64,000 nucleotides of DNA from Lunularia cruciata (lineage: Eukaryota; Streptophyta; Marchantiopsida; Lunulariales; Lunulariaceae), in NCBI GenBank assembly GCA_948567375.1, contig OX419760.1, positions 29,698,001 to 29,762,000 of the forward strand. Direction: 5' to 3'. Both the position numbers and the translations under genes were made by a program. Numbering within the stretch: position 1 is the stretch's first letter; the number at the start of each line of letters is the position of its first letter. Below the pieces are notes generated by a model, which was not told the DNA's origin, did no database searches, and saw only the letters and a list, made by a program, of their open reading frames with translations. Shown here piece after piece: positions 35,669 to 46,800 of the stretch.

Positions 35669-36190
35669 TTAAGTATGGACCATCTTAACCACTATCATAC
35701 AAATAATAGGAATACACCAGGCTGTTAGCTCGTATTTATCTTCGTATTTATGGTGTACTTGGACAAAAGACGTTCCAAATGAAAAGGTAGGGCCATAGCC
35801 AATGACATAATTGAGCCATTGAAAACTCATCTTCACCACCAAGTTGTGATTTTCTTGACAGCTTGTATAGATTTTCAGATGCTGATAGTATTTAGATAAC
35901 GGCACGTGAAAATAGACGCACTCATTTATCCCCCAAACAAGCGAACTGCAGGTAGCAAAGATCGGATCTCGGACCCTAAAATCATTTGCAATACAGGTTC
36001 GACTACTAACTACTCGACAGACATGATTACCGCTGGGTTTATCACTTAATGAAGATGGATATTCATGCCAGTACTGCTCGTTTGAAACTGCACCGATACT
36101 GTAAAGAAACTTGACCTGAAAGCGTGTACATGTGAGAGTTAAGCTGAGAGTACATGCAGGGTGGTTTTGTGCACTGAATAAGAAGTGCAA
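35669..36190 (-). CDS. Hypothetical open segment, 173 codons, unknown
   Basis: The frame is open for 173 codons from an ATG, with good acceptor-like sequence (TTTCAG|GTC) about 22 codons in, so the real exon may start there. It contains IANDFRVRDPIFATCSSLVW and INECVYFHVPLSKYYQ, rich in Cys, Tyr and aromatic residues, and a hydrophobic end (CIPIICMIVVKMVHT). I do not recognise a family. There is no close copy in the window. Length and composition are above chance for this AT level, but it may be spurious. Confidence 0.22.
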   Translation of the reverse strand: MHFLFSAQNHPACTLSLTLTCTRFQVKFLYSIGAVSNEQYWHEYPSSLSDKPSGNHVCRVVSSRTCIANDFRVRDPIFATCSSLVWGINECVYFHVPLSKYYQHLKIYTSCQENHNLVVKMSFQWLNYVIGYGPTFSFGTSFVQVHHKYEDKYELTAWCIPIICMIVVKMVHT

Positions 36191-36377
36191 TCCTCAAAAA
36201 CATGAAACAGAAATATCTACTGGATGCTTGTGGAGAACTGGTACACGAGTGGCAATATTGACATACTCTCATGATATTACCTATAGGCAATAATGTATTT
36301 GACTATGACCGAGTATGTATATGCTCTAATTTGGTGTTACTGATGAGCATTTCAGGTCTAGCTTTCCCACTACTAAT

Positions 36378-36620
36378 TCATACGAGAGGACAGTCCTCTC
36401 CAAGACCAATTCGAAAAGCCGTGTCATTTCCTCCTTGTATGAAATAGAGATAAATATGCCTCCTCCTCAAACACAAAAGTCTCATTCGCAGTTGTTCTCC
36501 TATAATGAGAATCAGAGGAGCAATTCCTGTGCCTGCTAAGAGCATGTCACATGGCTTATAAGTTTGCTTCTCCAGATCTGCAAGTTTCCCAATGCTGTGT
36601 ATTATATTTGGTGAGCACAT
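36378..36620 (-). pseudogene. Possible ferredoxin/cytochrome-b5-reductase-like NAD-binding exon
   Basis: The frame contains KPCDMLLAGTGIAPLILIIG. In FNR and cytochrome-b5 reductases the nucleotide-binding strand and loop read 'xxMIAGGTGITPMLQxI', so the match covers the conserved GTGIxP core and its hydrophobic neighbours. The expected continuation (a strand with Asn/Lys-Thr, then 'DIxxRxEL') is not in frame; other frames give FVFEEEAYLSLFHT and YKEEMTRLFELVLE, which could follow after small shifts. A single motif is weak evidence, so this may be chance. Confidence 0.28.
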
Positions 36621-38568
36621 GATGGAATCTTCAAAATTATAGTTCTTAGAATTTGGAACTGAAGAACAGCGTTCATGTTGATAGCTCGAATACTTGATAT
36701 CGTAGTTCTTACAATGAAGGAATGTAGCTTTAAGATCTACCTGAGTACACGATACACTATTCTATACACGATATTCATAACCGCCCCGTTTATTCTCGTA
36801 CAGTAAAGTATGTACCTCTCTGGAACTTAAGGGTATATACAGATCTTTTATTTAGATTTCCTCTAGAATGACATCTACAACAATAGTCGTACTCTTGATT
36901 GCATTCAAATCATGGTCGAATGTTACGAAAGTAACCCACTTATGAAACTATCTGCATTCGCAGTCTTACAGTAAGTATTCAGCATAAATCTGGAGAGAAT
37001 ATCATAGGGGAAAAACCACTGCAGAAATCTACTCTCACAGAGCATATATTTAGCAACAGTCCACATGAGAATCCACGACGATCGTACGATATCCCCAGAT
37101 GGACGTCCTAATTTGATAGAGTCAGCAAGTAACCCTGAATGAAGTTCACACTAAGGATACAACCATAAAGAATAAACAGTCAAGAACAATAATAGATAAT
37201 ACTACGTAAGGTTGGTGACCAACCTTATGCGGTAGGAAGTAACTATCAACTCATTTAGCAATCCGAAAACCATGAACAACGAAGTGGTAAGAATCAAGGC
37301 ATGCTTTAAGGTAGCTACGACGAGACAGGAGAGTGAAGACGTAAAAGATGCACAATATATTCGGACATGTGAGCAGAAGCCGTTCGAAGAACGAGGGATC
37401 CAGAACTCATTGCGTGCAAATGGTGTGCGGATGAAATGTAAACATGATATGTGCAAATCGAGATGAGAAATGAAACCCTAAAGGAGGTAAAGAATCTAAC
37501 AGATTAAATGAAAGGTGAAGCACAAACGAAATATCACTATATCCTGATCAACAGCAGTAGAGAACAGATATTCATCATGTAATCTATTATCGCTAAGCAA
37601 AGCATTTAGCGAAATAGACAAGCTGTAAATTAAAATATATCATAGTTTCCAAATTTAAACAATACTTTTGACCAGTTCGACTGATAGCTTCTTCATAAAT
37701 TATATCATGATCAAATTAAACTATGCCTTACAAGTATTAACGTCCATTCAAAGCTTTAAGCTAGATCGTGAGCTTGGAAAGTTATAGAGAAACATATCCT
37801 TCTTTCCAATTAGGCCCTTCAAATCACGAGACAGGACCACTCACTACTTGTCTAACTTTATGTACCTTTTGTAACTGTTCCGTAATACCAAGGAAGCAAG
37901 AGAACACACAAGAAATTAGAGTGGTACAGTGTGTTGTTTAGAGGAGGTGTTCAGTATTTATATTTTAGATAGGTGACGACAGTGGACAAGAAAGAGAAAG
38001 GCAGGATAAGGGATAGAAAGGAGTAGAAAAGTCATGACGAGGAACATGATCTTCTACCATATGAGTTAGAATGGATGGGGTAGTGAAGGCTGTGACTTAT
38101 AAAACGGATTCAAAATCTGATTAATCAGATGCGATGCAGTTCAAATAAATGTTGATCGTAATGCACACGACACCCTAATAGGTCCACACCTGGTTATGCA
38201 CAATGGTGCTAAACATAAGCAGCTCCTCGCATTACTCATAGAACATTCTGGTATGGTAACAAGCACTGAAAAGCACCACGACTGTCCAGATCTAGGACTA
38301 GCACCAATAAACAAATCAATGCCTTGATCGCCATTAAACGATGCAAAAAAAAGAACCAGAACTGTCATCTGTAATAATAAGACCAGGCGACAGAAAACTC
38401 TGATGTGATTATCATCAAGGAACTACCATTGAACCGGACTAGAAACTTGACCCTTGTACTTAGTCCAGAGGTTGTATTATCACTGTTTGCTGTAACTGGA
38501 ACCAAAACAAAACTGTTCGTTTTGATTAAGTGAGCAACAGACATCCAAGCTAGACTTATACAAGAAAC

Positions 38569-38895
38569 ATGAAAAGAGAACTAAAAAAAACATGTTGCAA
38601 ATTTAGAAGGCAAAACTTACGTATGAATGAAAGCAGAGCAAGTAAACCTGGAAAAGAAAGGCACGTACGGTTGACGCTTAGTTCAAATAGGATGCTAAGT
38701 CCTACCCTGCAGACAGACAGAGCAGGGCTACTTATTTGTTCACAAAGAGGGAGAATTCTTCGACCTAATCCATTGATCTTCGGCAATAAGCAGTTAAAAA
38801 TGGCTGTGAACTCGGGTCCCTGCGTTCTCCGGACCGCGAGGGAGAAAAAGTTCACTCCTTGCCATAAGTTCATAACTCTAGCTTTAGCTAGATGA
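38569..38895 (+). CDS. Hypothetical open segment, 108 codons, unknown
   Basis: The plus-strand frame runs from ATG to a stop at 38,895 and contains GRILRPNPLIFGNKQLKMAV then NSGPCVLRTAREKKFTPCHK. Codon composition looks more protein-like than its surroundings, but the opposite strand has splice-like signals through the same DNA (acceptors CTGTCTGCAG and TTTTCCAG, donor ATAC|GTAAGT), which would place small minus-strand exons here. I do not recognise either reading. One copy of the 80-bp repeat follows directly. Confidence 0.2.
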   Translation: MKRELKKTCCKFRRQNLRMNESRASKPGKERHVRLTLSSNRMLSPTLQTDRAGLLICSQRGRILRPNPLIFGNKQLKMAVNSGPCVLRTAREKKFTPCHKFITLALAR

Positions 38896-40389
38896 GAGGA
38901 GAAGCCGTTCAAACAACGGGGGATCCAGAACTCATTTAATGCATATGAAGTGCAGATAAAATGTATACATGATATTGGATATATGAGGAGAGAAGCCATG
39001 TGAGGAACGGGAGATCCAGAACTCATTAAATGCATAAGAAATGGCAATAAAATGATGGCAGAATTGACTGAAAAATACATGCGAATAGGAGATAAAATCT
39101 AACTCATAAAAAGCATGTATTATCAAGCATCGACCGTATGTAACTACATGTAGATAATCTTTGAACCAATTTGTACTGAGAAAACAAAGAGTTAACTCAT
39201 ATAAGAAATGGCGTAGTAAGTGAATGTGAAACAATCGGAAATAAACTGAATGAATTGAGAGCAAATTGTAAACCGAGACTAATACACAAATGTACTTGGA
39301 AACAAACTGAATGAATTGAATGCAGAATGTAAACCAAGACTAATACAGAAATGTACAATCCCGTAAAAACCTAATCACAAGGTGAAAGTAAAGCAAAACA
39401 TGTAAAGAAATAGTTAACCACTTGTAAGCAAAGACCAATTATCCAGACATTGACTTATCCGCAGTTTATGTATCGAATATCAAGTAATAAGACAAGAAGT
39501 TGAAGAGAGTAAGATCTTATGGCTAAGATTGATCGAAACAATCCCCGGTTTCGGGTATGTAGAGCAAATTTCGAGTAGGGCGAATCCCCGGTTTCGCGTA
39601 TGAAAAAGTAGATTGGAAATCGGTCAGAGAACGGTGAAGTAGAGCAAAGTGTTAGGGGATTGGATATCGAGAAATGAGGACAGAAGCCGTTCATCAACCG
39701 GGAGATCCAGAACTTATTGAATGCAAATGCTATGCACAACATGTAATGAAAACAAGATAACAAGCATCTGGTCGAATTAAAGCAGAAGTAAATGTAACCT
39801 GGAAGCAATGTAAGAGGAATACCTATATCCTAGTTGCATGCTTCGAATAAAGAGAAACAGAACACCTGCATATATAGAGAAACAATATCTTCGAGAGAAA
39901 GCCTAAGTAAATGTGGCTTGGAAACAATCTAATAGCACAACAATCTAACACCTATATCTGAATGCAAGTATCCAAGACAGGGAGACAGAACACCCACATA
40001 AGTAGAGAAATAAAATTAACAGGAAGAAATGGCATCCAGTAGAAGCCTAAAGCCTGGAATCGCAAGTCAAGGAAGATCTGAGAGTCAGAAAACGAAAGTC
40101 GTGGAAGATGTATGAGTCAGAGCACTGGAAGTATGAAATCGCTGAGTATGAGGGAAGACGAGTGAAGAGTCGGAGAACCGGATACAGGCAGATGAGAGCA
40201 GAAGCCATTGGAGGACTGGATATAGTATATCATTTCATGCACTATGGACTCATGAGTTTTGAAATAATGAAGCAGCCAGAGGAAGCATAAGGCAGCCATC
40301 CTCGAAAGCTCATAGGACGTCATCGGTGTCAAACTTAGTGCCAAAGTAGCTGAGCGCATGTCAGTATTACTCGAACAGAGCATTTGTTT

Positions 40390-42230
40390 GAAAGTTCATG
40401 ATTGCCAAGGCGAACTCGGTTGCTTCCTAAGGTATCGCTCATAAGTCGGTAACCATGGTAACCATGTTGAGAGAAGAATTGCAAAAAGAATGCTGAAAAC
40501 AAAATTAAACATGTGATATCCAATGTGCAGATGAAGAGATCAAAAAGAGAACTAAATATACCTGGTGAAGACCTGAAAACTAACCAAGATTAATAGAGCA
40601 AAAACAAAGAAATTAGATGAAATCGAAACTAACCAAGATTAGTAGAGAAAAAGCAAAGAAATTAGATGAAATCTACCGAGGCACTAGAAAACATAATCCG
40701 GATAGGGGTAGTAGAAACACATATCGGAAGCTAAGAGAAAAGAATGAGACAGAAGTCAATGAAAACAGAAAGAAGAGAGGGGGCGGGAAAGAGCGGGTTC
40801 AAAAAGGAGGAGAGCCTTGGATTGTCTTGGTGGTTAGTGATCAGCCTCATGGATTAGTGTAAAAAAAATCCTTGTCATATAAACAGATGAAATCACATGT
40901 TATTTTAAGAGACATGAGATTAACTACTGGTCGGAAGAGACAGGAGCTCCCTGCCTGTTTGAGAGATCTGAATTACTGATCTTTGTAGATGACCTCATAT
41001 GATACCATGATAATCATAGATAGATGACCTTTTTGAAAGGACATCTATACTTGTGAGAACAACTATTGGTGGGCTCGGAGTGGAGTTCCCCACCTTTTCT
41101 GAGAGAACAGAGTTTCTCAAATCTCTATAAATGTTGAGGCAGTGATAACCATGGATATTGTTTTCTCTTTGTAAAACTGATCAAAACTTTCTGAGAATGA
41201 GGTGAAGAGATAACCATGGATATCTTTTTCTCTTTGTAAAACTGATCGAAACTTTCTGAGAATGAGGTGAAGAGTGTAGTTTAACAAGAAAAATTGTCTA
41301 TTAGTTTCCTACATGCTACAAGGGTACAATTTTTTGGAGTTACAAACTCTCCTATGTCTTATGTATTCTGATTTGTAATCCCTAATTTACATTGGGAGGA
41401 AATATCAGAGAGAACATGAGGTAACAAAATGGTTTTAATTTTGGTAAAATGAGGCAGCTCTTTCTTGTCATATATGGAGACAAAGATGTGGAAGTCACCC
41501 CAAATAATTCTGCAGTTTAGATAATCACAATGATTGCCATAATGGGTATGTATTAATTCGCAGGAAAGTCTAGGATAAATCCCACATCCTCTGGCAGTGT
41601 CATTTCTATACATGAAACCCATAAAGTTCACAAGACCACAACTTACTCCAAGGAAATAGTCTGAGTACATCCAAACCTGGGACATATTGTACAGCAAGTC
41701 ATAATCCTTAGAATTCACTAATCTTTGAAGAAAATCAAGTTCATAGATAAAGAGGTATAGATAAGCCACAAAGACTGCACAAAGTGTCCCCTATATCCTA
41801 TAGGAAAAGTTGACTCGTGAAGGTAACGTAGAGGTGATCAAATAAAAACAACATCAGGCGGATAAGAGTTTCCATGTCAGTCGCCATGAAAAATGTTGTC
41901 AGTCGCCATGAAGAATGTTGTTTCTGCTTTTGAGCTATCTAGATTTAAAATCAAGTGCTGAGGTCCCGACTGGCAACACTGACTCTCTATTTAGGATGAA
42001 TCTATAATGAAATATGATATAATAAACAAGATATTGAGGATATGAGAGCAAAAGCTGTTCTTTGAACAGGGATCCAGAACTCAATGAGTGCATATAAAGT
42101 GCATCTGAAATGTAAAAATTATGTCTGATATCAGAAGTCAAAATGACCAAGAATAGACCTTCAGCTTCATTCAGTGGAAACGACCATTTTTATCAGGTTA
42201 TGGGCACACAGTTGGCCCGGGTTTGATGGG
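40390..42230. other. No gene seen; includes a 65-bp tandem duplication
   Basis: Purine-rich, with no recognised frame; the longest minus-strand frame (41,359-41,769, 136 codons) has no family I know. Two near-identical 65-bp units lie at about 41,147-41,276 ('ccatggatat...ctgagaatgaggtgaagag'). The region around 39,840-40,010 also has loosely repeated phrases ('gacagaacacc'). Confidence 0.45.
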
Positions 42231-43090
42231 AGAATTCAAAGAGTTAGAGAAATTGAGTGAACACAATTACATGTCATGGTCTAGTGATGTGAAATTCATT
42301 CTAGATAGTTATCATTGTTTGGACATGGTATTAGAGTCCAAGATGTCTATGACGTGGAGTCCAACATAGTGAAGAGAGTGAAGCACTCTACAATTAGGAG
42401 ATTTCTCTTATGTGCTCTACAGGAGCAAATCAAATATATGGTAGATAGTTACTCTTGGAGTTTGGAAATTTTGGAGAAAATCAAGAGTTTATTTACTGTT
42501 GAGAGACTGGAGAGGTCTAATTGGAACTGTGTACCACTGCTGTCCATAACAATGCTTGTGTGTTTCAATACAAGCACTTGTCAAAAGTGCAGAAAAGCTT
42601 CAAGATGCTCTGGGATGATGGGTTACCGTTCATAGAGAAATATATGATTAATCATCTCTTATATACTCCTCCTCCAAGTTATGAATCTATTTGCATAGCT
42701 CTAGAGGCTCCTGCTGTTGAGCTATCACATGGGAGTATGTAGCAAACAAGTTGATAGAGTTTAGCAGATATTGAAAGATCAAAGAGAAGAAGTAAGGTAC
42801 AAATGAGCTGTTGGATGCTTCTCTATTTAGTCCTTCTTTGCAGTCAAGAATGGAACCAGGTAGAAAATCAAACATACCTGGAAAAAAATTTGATGTCAGC
42901 AGCCAGACTTGTGTTTTTGCCATGAAAGAGGTCATATTGCACCTCTATGGTTCTAAGAAAAAAAATAAAAAATTAAGAGATGTGACACGCAGGAAGGAGA
43001 TCACATTTAACCAAGGATACAAACCTGCAAGTTCAGCATACAATGCAGAGGACTACAATGAAATGTTCGGTGATGAGGAAGGATATAGAT
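42225..43090 (+). pseudogene. Ty1/copia gag remnant
   Basis: Near 42,240 a frame reads EFKELEKLSEHNYMSWSSDV, the 'L.xxNYxxW' signature that opens copia Gag. Further on come LLYTPPPSYESICIALEA (copia gag 'LPxSYExxxxxL') and, at about 42,908-42,950, CFCHERGHIAPLWF, a zinc-knuckle relic whose last Cys is lost. Several frameshifts separate them. No copia protease, integrase or RT was found nearby, so only the 5' end survives or the element was cut by later insertions. Confidence 0.55.
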
Positions 43091-43164
43091 AGATGAGAGC
43101 AAAAGCCGTTCTGGTTCTAGGAAGGGGTGATCCAGAACTCATTAAATGCAAATGAGAGGCAACC

Positions 43165-43560
43165 CATATGTATTTTCTGTACAATGCTAGAATAAGGATA
43201 AATCCATAAAGTAGAATGCATTGAATGTGACTTGAAGCAAAGGCGTAATTGCAACAAACTGAGAATAACATATATTTAAAGGACTAGTAAAGAACTTAAT
43301 ATTGTTTAGGGAACGGGTGATCCAAAATTCATTAAATGCAAATGATCGGTAACCAAGATGTACTTTATGCACAATACTAGAATATTGACAAATTCGTAAA
43401 GAAGAATGTATCGAATGTAACCAAGATGTACTTTATGCACAATACTAGAATATTGATAAATCCATAAAGTAGAATGTATCGAAGGTAACCTGAATCAAAG
43501 GCATGATTGCAATAAATTGAGAATAATGTATATCTAAAGGACTAGTAAACAACTTGACAT
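43165..43560. repeat. Nested direct duplications of 68 bp and about 130 bp
   Basis: A 68-bp unit starting 'aaccaagatgtactttatgc' is repeated at 43,351 and 43,419. A longer unit with 'gataaatccataaagtagaatg' and 'ggactagtaaa' occurs at about 43,190-43,300 and again at 43,450-43,555. Confidence 0.8.
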
Positions 43561-43818
43561 CAATAACAGCTTCAACCGTATGCGACGAATATAAAACATT
43601 ATGTTATTGACCACCAGTAAGCAGTGCATGAACGATGAAAAATAAAACTTAGGCTGGGGTCGGGTAGGAACAGAGCATACACGGGAGGGAGATCGAACCA
43701 GAGAGCGAGGAATGATAATAATAATAATAAATAATAAGCTGGGAAGGGAGGAGTGGAATAATGCTGGAGCTTAGTGGATGGTACTGCTGCAGAGACATAT
43801 TGAAGTGTAACGAGAAAT

Positions 43819-46800
43819 TAAAATAACCTTATATTGTATGTAAATAAAAAGAGATCATGGTCTTCAAATCAACGTTGATGCATGCTTGCAAAATTGATAA
43901 TTACCCTTTGCTATTGCGAGAATATTTAAATAAAGTCAAATACATTTACGTTTATCTTATCATCAAAAGCTGATGTGTTCATCCTTGTAGATGTTCTTCA
44001 CTTCTTGCTCAGCAAATGGACTTTGTCAAAGTGTTATGTATAGATGATCGAATAGATGATCGAGGAAGTTCTAGGCGGAACCAGAATATCCGATCATGGG
44101 ATTACTCAGACGAAATCCGTGTACCTATGTCGATATCAACAACAACAAAAAGTACGCTGAGCCTCACTTCTTTCCAAGTTGATGGACATCAATTTACACC
44201 ATCGACCACTGGTGTCCCGCTTCAGCACTCCGGAAGGAGAGAAGGCTGAATGTTTTCACGTTCTGCTCGACTATGTCCACGTTGCAGTCAGTTTCGTTGC
44301 CCTTGCTTTAAGCTTGCTCCAACTAGTAGGGATGAAATCGTATGCGTTTGCTTCTTCATGTGGATCGGGAAGAACGTCAAATTTAACTCTAACGAGACCA
44401 TGAACAAAAGAGTGGTCAGTAAAAGCTGCACGACACGCACAAGATGGATGTAATTTCTTATTCAGTGTTTCAGAGTGACAGAGGTGCAGTGTTGGTGTGC
44501 TTTCCCCAGAATGCGGTTCTTCACGTTTCACGCTGCGTGTCCTCTATATCCTGTTCATCCTGGAAGAAATTTCGAAATAGTTCTTTCTTAACCCGAGGGT
44601 TCTTTACCAAGGGGTTTGGACCATAGACCAGTGATCATGAGTTGGATCAGGCCAACAGCGTTACGTAGCTGGACATCCTTGCAGCTCCCCTTATATGCGG
44701 GATCTGGTTTGGAGACCTGCCAGTGGGCGTTGCAAGTGAGTGCAGGTGGGATTTCTGGCTAGAGCTTAATTTCTCAAGCTGGAAGACACTGTAACTAGTT
44801 CTTGGAAAGTGTTCACATGTTCTAGTATTACATGACCATGTATGCAATACAATAAAATGGATAACTGCTAATCAGTAGGGTGCAGATTTTGCGTCAAATC
44901 TTGTTGTAAGAGCTTCGATACTCCAGTATATTAGAGTTTGTTATCTGACTATCTGAGAGTTAGCTCAGTTCACAGTTGAAGGAAGGAGAGACAAGCTCAG
45001 ATACATATATCATCACTGGTCAGCACTACATTCAGGATGCACGTGAATGTAGGTACTTTAACTTTGGCCCAGTACGTCTTGTTTCTGAGGGGACCTTCCA
45101 CTGTTACAAAGGTTTCGACTGGAGAAGCTAGGCTAAACTTTATTACAGGAGGAAGATCCACAGATCTTTTTGGTGCTTCTCTGAGAATGTTCTGAGGAAC
45201 TAGGGAGAAAATTCCAACAGACTACATTACTGCTAGCAGAACTACTGTTTCCATGCACAATTGACATCGACCTCGGCCCACTGATTACCTTTGATTGTCT
45301 TTTCAGCTCAACAGGGCATGTGGTTTCCGTTGATTGAAGCGTGTGTTAAGATTCAGACAAACGTCCCCCAGCCGTACAATCATCTGTCAGGTGGTGAGGA
45401 TTTTGATTGACAGAAAAGGAATTTTCCAACGTTAATGTTAGTGCTGAGTACGACTTTCATAGGTCCAATGTATATCAAAGCCATGCTGGAATTCATGATC
45501 AGTCTTCTAGTACCTTGGTCAAACAGTGAGACAAATTAGAGTTCAATCCTCATTCGGACATCATTGAATTGTCGTGATAAATACATCTCTTCGGATAAGA
45601 TTTCTGTTCCAAATTCAAAGTAATCCAAGCTCGCCACTATCAAGTCTGTTGGCTGAACTCTTCAGGCCTTGCGTGCAGTTCAGAGGACTTCACGTTAAAG
45701 CGTTGTCACATGACCAATATGCTAAGCTACCCTGTCCTTTTAAAACCACCAAGAAAATTCAACACTTCATAGTCTTGTGGAAGGATAAAAACTCTGGTAC
45801 TCATTGTGTGGACGTTCCTACTCAAAATATGTACAAAAAATCTGTCACTGGACACTGGTTGGCTGAAACGACTTCGGATTGTTTCTATCTGTAAACGATG
45901 CATTTCCGAACAGCCCGGTGAGATGGAAACCCACCCAAGATCATTTTATGTGAGGATCGATAACTTAGGTAGTCTTCCTCAGGGCGTCCGTAGTTCGGAA
46001 ATTCTTCCAAGAGATCTTCCTCATCCTTCCCAAGACACAGAAGATAACACAGGAAAACACCGATAAATGTCCCTAGAAAACCTCCACAAAGTATCGGTCG
46101 TCTCGTGGACGGTATAGGCTCACACCGAAGTTCGGGATCATCATCTCCATTCAATCTCTCCGGATCCACCGGACTTCCCAAGTCCGTAAAGTCGGAAGTT
46201 CTGGCTTCCCTGCTCTCAGAGGAACTCATAATGGCATCTCGTAGTTCTTGGCACTCCAGATCTTCGCGGTCCCACTCGAGCACATGGTTCAGCATCTTAA
46301 GCCCGACGTCAGAGTCACGCTTGCTGTTCCACTCTTTGGCTAGCTTGACGGCACGATTTCGGTATGAGAGGCGGCGCTCATGAAATTTCTTTGCTATACC
46401 TGAACTCTGATACTTCTCAAACAGATCAGAGCGGACTTTGGGGTCGTCGGAGGCGATGAAGAGAGGCTTGCGCAGATCGTATGACTTTGAATCATTTCGT
46501 TGTCGATGATGGTCCATCGATCGTATGTGTGGCCGTCGCTGCCCTTCACCGGATCGCACATGAGCGCGTTTGTTATTGGATCGTGAAACTCATCCATATG
46601 ATCACTCTCAGAGCGCATCAAAGCGTCGATTCCATCGACGACTCCGTCTGTCATGTCAATTATTTAAAGTTGCTGTCATCATGACAGTTATACCATCTCC
46701 TGTTGAAACTACGGTAGCTTGCGTGGTCAGTTCATGAAGACTCTCATAATCCACAAGCGCTACTTGTGAGAAACTTTTTAAGCTTCACATTTGCATCCTT

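Larger units (their letters stand above)
35400..37200. other. Mostly non-coding; two minus-strand open segments
   Basis: Base composition shifts here: fewer retroelement words and more balanced sequence, continuing to about 43.7 kb. It holds the frames at 35,669-36,190 and 36,378-36,620, listed separately. The rest (36,650-37,200) shows nothing I can name. Confidence 0.4.
37371..43370 (+). repeat. Dispersed ~80-bp repeat family with a short hairpin, 7-8 copies
   Basis: Copies begin near 37,371, 38,891, 38,981, 39,671, 42,041, 43,089 and 43,309, with a partial one near 40,190. All are on the plus strand. The core reads 'agaagccgttc', a few variable bases, 'gaacggg', then 'gatccagaactcatt' and 'aatgcaaatg'. 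The CCGTTC/GAACGG pair forms a hairpin whose loop varies in sequence. The conserved part is about 60-80 bp and spacing is irregular (0.1-2.4 kb). Minus-strand frames through the copies share words such as NEFWIPRSS and NGFCSH, which explains several spurious frames. Confidence 0.75.

Noticed and set aside
37371-43370. CRISPR-like array, from repeated units with a short palindrome
   Set aside because: Spacing varies from 0.1 to over 2 kb, units are diverged, and the context is a plant nuclear genome.
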